Below, piece by piece: positions 60,544 to 64,000 of a stretch of 64,000 nucleotides of DNA (position 1 is its first letter; every line of letters begins with the position of its first letter). This stretch comes from Thermodesulfobacterium thermophilum DSM 1276. Lineage in GTDB: Bacteria > Desulfobacterota > Thermodesulfobacteria > Thermodesulfobacteriales > Thermodesulfobacteriaceae. Both the position numbers and the translations under genes were made by a program. The stretch spans positions 28,966 through 92,965 of the forward strand of contig NZ_ATXI01000009.1 of NCBI RefSeq assembly GCF_000421605.1, read 5' to 3'. Under the pieces are notes generated by a model, which was given only the letters and a program-made list of their open reading frames with translations, was not told the origin of the DNA and ran no database searches.

Positions 60544-60568
60544 AAGAGGTGGCTTTTGGCCACCTCTT
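60544..60568. terminator. Hairpin terminator between convergent genes
   Basis: AAGAGGTGGC (60544-60553) pairs with GCCACCTCTT (60559-60568), ten base pairs with a TTTTG loop. It begins four bases after the end of the small acidic protein gene and lies six bases from the cytochrome c3 stop, so it probably serves both strands. Confidence 0.7.
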
Positions 60569-60574
60569 CGTTAT

Positions 60575-60943
60575 TTAAGACCTCTTATGGCAGTCATTAC
60601 ATTTAACAGGTGCTTGTTTCCCTTCTTCAGCATTAACTTTTTTATGGCATTCAACGCAGGTCTTATGATAAGCATCCATAGCTTTTAACACTTTATCTTT
60701 AGCCTGAGCTATATCATGGCATTCTACACATTTTTTCACCTCTTTGGTAGGGTCTGCTTCTGCATGATGGCACACTTTACAATCGATTTTATATACATCT
60801 ACATGGTTTGCATGATTAAATTTAACACCTGGAAACTTAGCTCCTTCAAATTTTAATTGTATTTCTGTTGGAAGAGCAAAAACTAAAGTAAAACAGGACA
60901 AAATTCCTCCTATAATTAAACCTCCCCAAACCTTCTTTTTCAT
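60575..60943 (-). CDS. Tetrahaem cytochrome c3
   Basis: A 122-residue periplasmic protein with a signal peptide (about 1-23, ending VFALP). It has four haem sites: CKVCHH (two His in a row), CVECHD, CVECHK, and CNDCHK, with other His available as sixth ligands (HANHVDVY). This is the class III cytochrome c3 of sulfate reducers, which carries electrons from hydrogenases and formate dehydrogenases to membrane complexes. It is the last gene of the cytochrome cluster, 24 bases after the cytochrome b gene. Confidence 0.95.
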   Translation of the reverse strand: MKKKVWGGLIIGGILSCFTLVFALPTEIQLKFEGAKFPGVKFNHANHVDVYKIDCKVCHHAEADPTKEVKKCVECHDIAQAKDKVLKAMDAYHKTCVECHKKVNAEEGKQAPVKCNDCHKRS

Positions 60944-60966
60944 GGTTTTACCCCCTCGTTTTTTAA

Positions 60967-61608
60967 TTAATGTTCCGTATGTTCTTCATGTTCTTCTTCA
61001 TATCCGGTAAACATAGCTATGATGTGAGCTAAAGGAGTATGTCCTAAAGTACTTAAATAAATATGAACAAAAAGGAAAAACCCGTAAAACACCCAAAGGC
61101 CATTGTGAATTAAAGAAACAATCTGAATACCTCCCATCAAACTTTCTAACCAAGCAAACTGAACAGGATCCCAAAGCACAAGACCTGTCAAAATTTGTAA
61201 AGGTATACAAAAAATCATGATGATAAAATAAAAAACCTGTTGAAGAGGATTAAATTTGCTGTCAGGGGTCGGATGGTGAGGATTTTTATCTCCTACCATG
61301 ATACCATAGGCATAATACTTGGCCTGGTTAAAAGCCTTTTTGATAAACTCTATAGGTCTCCAAAAAGGAGGAATGTAAATTTTAAAAATTTTTCCGGTAA
61401 ACAGATAGTAACATAACCAGATAAAATAATTAGCAAGCAAAATAAACCCTAACCAACTATGTATCTTAACCGCACTTTCAAAAGACATAAGATTTATCTT
61501 ATCTACCAATCTGATCTGCAATCCGGTAATTATCAATACTATAAAACTAATTGCATTGATCCAGTGCCATATCCTTACAGGTAAAGGATGTAAATATACC
61601 TTCTTCAT
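60967..61608 (-). CDS. Cytochrome b561-type (HydC/FdhI-like) membrane subunit
   Basis: A 213-residue protein with about four to five membrane helices. HPLPVRIWHWINAISF at the start and AVKIHSWLG, IHNGLWVFYG and FLFVHIYLSTLGH later carry the histidines that hold two b haems, in the layout of the hydrogenase/formate dehydrogenase gamma subunit family. It would exchange electrons between the quinone pool and periplasmic cytochromes. It is joined to the 13-haem gene by a TAATG overlap, so it is probably their membrane anchor. Confidence 0.9.
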   Translation of the reverse strand: MKKVYLHPLPVRIWHWINAISFIVLIITGLQIRLVDKINLMSFESAVKIHSWLGFILLANYFIWLCYYLFTGKIFKIYIPPFWRPIEFIKKAFNQAKYYAYGIMVGDKNPHHPTPDSKFNPLQQVFYFIIMIFCIPLQILTGLVLWDPVQFAWLESLMGGIQIVSLIHNGLWVFYGFFLFVHIYLSTLGHTPLAHIIAMFTGYEEEHEEHTEH

Positions 61609-63308
61609 TATTTCCCCTCCCTTCTTTTTCTTCTAATAGGTGTGGTTATAATTCTTAAAGATAGATGCCCTAAACCAAAACCTATACCGCAAACCACAGC
61701 CAAAACAAACAATATATCTAAAACACTAATCCTTGACAGACCTAAAACATAAAAATCTCTAACATTTGGTATGGCATATACCGAATTTAAAATCTTTCTA
61801 TCTACTAAGGTTTTTAAGGTTTTATCTCCTTCTTTATTGATTTCTAAAACCCCAGCAAACTTAGCCTCAGAACTATGACAGACAGTACAATCTTTTATAG
61901 CCTCTTTCTTAGAAAGAATTTTATGAGCATCATTAGAGTTTACTAAGTCTAATCTTCCTTTTAATTCAACTTTCACCTTCTGTTTAACCGTATTCAAAAA
62001 CTGCCAGAACTCTTTTTCTTGGACCAAACCATCTTTATTAAGATCTATCTTATTTTTTACCTCTTCAACTGACCAATTTAAAGCTTTACTTAGATCTTCT
62101 ACCGTTATGCCTGTTTTTTTAGCTTTATCTACCAAAGACAGCATCACTGCCTTTTCACCTTTTGCGTGACACACACTACAAGAAGCACTCTTAAAATGGA
62201 CATCTACGAAGGATTCTAAGGTAAAAGGTGGATTATAAAGCCATTTATTATGAGCCTTCTTGGAGTCCTTATGGCAGGACAAACAAGAGTCGTTTAACTT
62301 TGCCATACTAACAGGTAAAACGTCATGGGCTTTATGACAGTTAGAACAATTAGGAGCATTAGGCTTGGATTCAGAAAGAGCTTTAAAATGAATACTATCT
62401 TTGTAAGCCTTGGCCTCTTCTCCATGACAACTTGCACAGAGATTGAACTTTAACTCATTATTAGGTAAAATACGCGCCACTTTATGATAATCATGACATC
62501 TTATACAGTCAGGAGCCTTCTCTTTCTCTTGATAAAAAGCCTTGGCATGGATACTTTTGTTAAACTGATCTACCTCTTTAGTATGACATTGCTTACATAT
62601 TTCTATAGCTTGTTTTCTATACTCTTTTAGTGATGCTATCTTTTTAATAGGATGCTCTGTTTTAGAATAACCTTTATGACAATCAGTACACTTAAGGTCT
62701 TTATGTACAGAACTTAAAAGATGAGACCCATCTACCTTTACTGAAAGAACTTCACCATTTTCAAGCTTTTTAGTTATGGATTTACTATGGCAAGTCAAAC
62801 AATATTGATTTTCAGGTAAATTTTTACCTATTTTGGCTGGTTTAACCCCATGATATCCATGACATTCTATACAAGAAGCAGTCTTAGAAATGGTGTAGTG
62901 TACCTGATTTCTTCTTAATGTGGCATCGGTATGACATTTCTGACATATCTGTTTAGAAAGATTAGCAGCATACTCTCTTTTATTCTTAAATCTATATAAA
63001 GGATGTTTAGTTTTTGAAAAATCACTATGACATACGATACACTGAAAGTTACCATGAACAGATTGCTTAATTTCATTTAAATTAACCTTAAGATTTAATT
63101 TTTCACCACTTTTTAACGTTTTGCTTAGATCAATTTTATGACAAGACATGCAGTATTCATTAAAACTTGCTTTTTGCTTCCATTCCTTCAAACTAAGGTC
63201 TTGAGAAGGTAAACTTCCGATAACCCTTTTAGAGGTAGCAGCAAGCAAACCAGTTGTTAATAAAAGAAGACTTAACAACAAGAAAGAAAAATATAGCGTC
63301 TTTTTCAT
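61608..63308 (-). CDS. 13-haem c-type cytochrome with EF-hand and C-terminal membrane anchor
   Basis: A signal peptide (1-23) opens the chain. Thirteen CxxCH haem sites follow: CMSCH, CIVCH, CQKCH, CIECH, CLTCH, CTDCH, CKQCH, CIRCH, CASCH, CSNCH, CLSCH, CSVCH, CTVCH. The first eight form two consecutive repeats of about 115-125 residues with four haems each (spacing C-x2-CH, then ~40, ~45 and ~20 residues), and both keep CxxCHGYHG/DYH-like ends. Between haems 12 and 13 a DLNKDGLVQEKEF sequence is a canonical EF-hand loop (Ca2+). One hydrophobic helix near residue 535 and a basic tail anchor it to the inner membrane, leaving the haems in the periplasm. It is coupled to both neighbours. A role as electron conduit is inferred. 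Confidence 0.92.
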   Translation of the reverse strand: MKKTLYFSFLLLSLLLLTTGLLAATSKRVIGSLPSQDLSLKEWKQKASFNEYCMSCHKIDLSKTLKSGEKLNLKVNLNEIKQSVHGNFQCIVCHSDFSKTKHPLYRFKNKREYAANLSKQICQKCHTDATLRRNQVHYTISKTASCIECHGYHGVKPAKIGKNLPENQYCLTCHSKSITKKLENGEVLSVKVDGSHLLSSVHKDLKCTDCHKGYSKTEHPIKKIASLKEYRKQAIEICKQCHTKEVDQFNKSIHAKAFYQEKEKAPDCIRCHDYHKVARILPNNELKFNLCASCHGEEAKAYKDSIHFKALSESKPNAPNCSNCHKAHDVLPVSMAKLNDSCLSCHKDSKKAHNKWLYNPPFTLESFVDVHFKSASCSVCHAKGEKAVMLSLVDKAKKTGITVEDLSKALNWSVEEVKNKIDLNKDGLVQEKEFWQFLNTVKQKVKVELKGRLDLVNSNDAHKILSKKEAIKDCTVCHSSEAKFAGVLEINKEGDKTLKTLVDRKILNSVYAIPNVRDFYVLGLSRISVLDILFVLAVVCGIGFGLGHLSLRIITTPIRRKRREGK

Positions 63309-64000
63309 TATTTAACCCCCACAGGAATATTTGTATGATATCCGTGGCAATCAATACACATAAACCTTTTATCTTTAGCTACCATAGCATGACCTGGATG
63401 TTTAGAGATACTTTCATAAGTATGACATTTAGTACAACGAGAAGCCATTTCTTTAGTGTAATCTTTTATAGATCTGATGTTAATAGGTTTAGGATGAAAA
63501 TCTGTGTTATAAATATCATAATGGCAAGCAAAACAACCTATTTTACCGTGAGGAGTTTTGGCAAATTTTTCTGAATTAACATAAAGATACATCTTTTCAC
63601 CGTTACCTAAAACCTTAGGCAACCTTTCTACTTTATGGCACTTTATACACTCTTGGGTCTGTTTTCTTACCAATTTGATAGGTTTAACATAGTGAGAATT
63701 ATGACATTCAGAACAAAGAGTCTTTCCTTCTTTTACTATGTTTTGATGAAAAGAGGAAAGTCCGGACGCAGGATGACAGATTAGACAGTTTTGGTTTACC
63801 CCTTTGGAATAGCTGTAACGACTTTCTATTTTGATTGGTTTAGGATGGGTAGATTTATCGATATCCTGGTGACAGAATAAACAGTGAACCTTATTTCCAT
63901 GAGCAGAATCATAAAACTTCTTTGAATCTACATAAAGAGCCATCTTTTCTCCGTTAGGTAAAACCTTATGAAGCCTTTCTAATTTATGACACTTTAAACA
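63308..64000 (-). CDS. Multihaem c-type cytochrome, 5'-truncated by window edge
   Basis: The frame stays open to the window end, so the true start is outside. The part seen has eight CxxCH sites (CLKCH at the edge, CLFCH, CLICH, CSECH, CIKCH, CFACH, CTKCH, CIDCH). They make two close repeats of four haems: each starts CxKCHKxERLxKVLxNGEKM, then HGxxxCxxCHxDI, HPKPIxI and a last CxxCHxxH. This is the same module as in the next protein. An ATG at 63943 lies inside a repeat and is not the start. It overlaps the next gene (TAATG). The protein is probably periplasmic. Confidence 0.9.
   Translation of the reverse strand, partial: CLKCHKLERLHKVLPNGEKMALYVDSKKFYDSAHGNKVHCLFCHQDIDKSTHPKPIKIESRYSYSKGVNQNCLICHPASGLSSFHQNIVKEGKTLCSECHNSHYVKPIKLVRKQTQECIKCHKVERLPKVLGNGEKMYLYVNSEKFAKTPHGKIGCFACHYDIYNTDFHPKPINIRSIKDYTKEMASRCTKCHTYESISKHPGHAMVAKDKRFMCIDCHGYHTNIPVGVK

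Noticed and set aside
63254..63574. 106-codon plus-strand frame over the multihaem cytochromes
   Set aside because: It runs opposite two CxxCH-rich genes and has no features of its own.

Overview
This is a gene-dense, AT-rich chromosomal window from a Gram-negative (diderm), probably thermophilic and anaerobic bacterium. LPS genes (lpxD, kdsA, kdsC, lptC, a PAP2 phosphatase and an ArnT-like glycosyltransferase) show the outer membrane. A tetrahaem cytochrome c3, a b-type cytochrome and two large multihaem c-type cytochromes suggest a sulfate- or metal-respiring anaerobe. The proteins are rich in Lys, Glu and Ile, and many genes overlap. Taken together this fits a member of the Thermodesulfobacteria (Thermodesulfobacterium-like); that placement is inference from gene content, not from a marker alignment. 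No rRNA, CRISPR array, prophage or insertion sequence was seen. One tRNA (Val, GAC) is present.

Layout. 0.3-5.2 kb: gatB, mtnA, rex, dut, a divergent thyX and an FmdB-type zinc ribbon. 5.3-7.9 kb (minus): tRNA-Val, thrS, infC. 8.1-9.9 kb: lpxD, then on the minus strand a flavin reductase and a small BFD/CopZ-like protein with an in-frame UGA (selenoprotein candidate, too short for usual ORF calling). 10-15.6 kb: a CBS-GGDEF protein, tadA, an ispH fused to a membrane domain, radC, lptC, kdsC and kdsA. 15.7-23.5 kb (plus): radical SAM protein, thiamine-binding-type protein, argG, tal, PAP2, GT39, radA and a DedA-type protein. 23.5-24.9 kb (minus): hisF, FmdB, cutA. 25-40.9 kb, mostly plus: ndk, thiL, (hsp20 minus), clpB, hpf, rapZ, rimI-like, a 1,390-residue PPDK-like protein, gap, nusB, cmk, HNH, glmS, a DUF6485-type protein and rsfS. 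40.8-47.1 kb: hflX, a zinc ribbon, tyrS, cobA-hemD, hemC and FmdB. 47.3-56.5 kb (plus): PurS-PurL fusion, hisD, pfkA, a disrupted ftsH and a secreted FG-GAP-like protein. 56.5-60.5 kb: queF, ligA, trpS and a small acidic Cys protein. 60.6-64 kb (minus): a cytochrome cluster that runs off the window edge.

Most of the window is housekeeping. The most interesting items are: (1) the UGA-containing [2Fe-2S]/metallochaperone-like gene at 9097-9315, with homology-like sequence continuing across the UGA and a SECIS-like hairpin at the right distance; (2) ftsH with both a nonsense codon and a one-base A-tract frameshift; (3) the multihaem cytochrome operon built from repeated four-haem modules; (4) unusual fusions: IspH with a membrane domain, two PurS-like domains with PurL, and a very large PPDK-like protein without the PEP-binding barrel.
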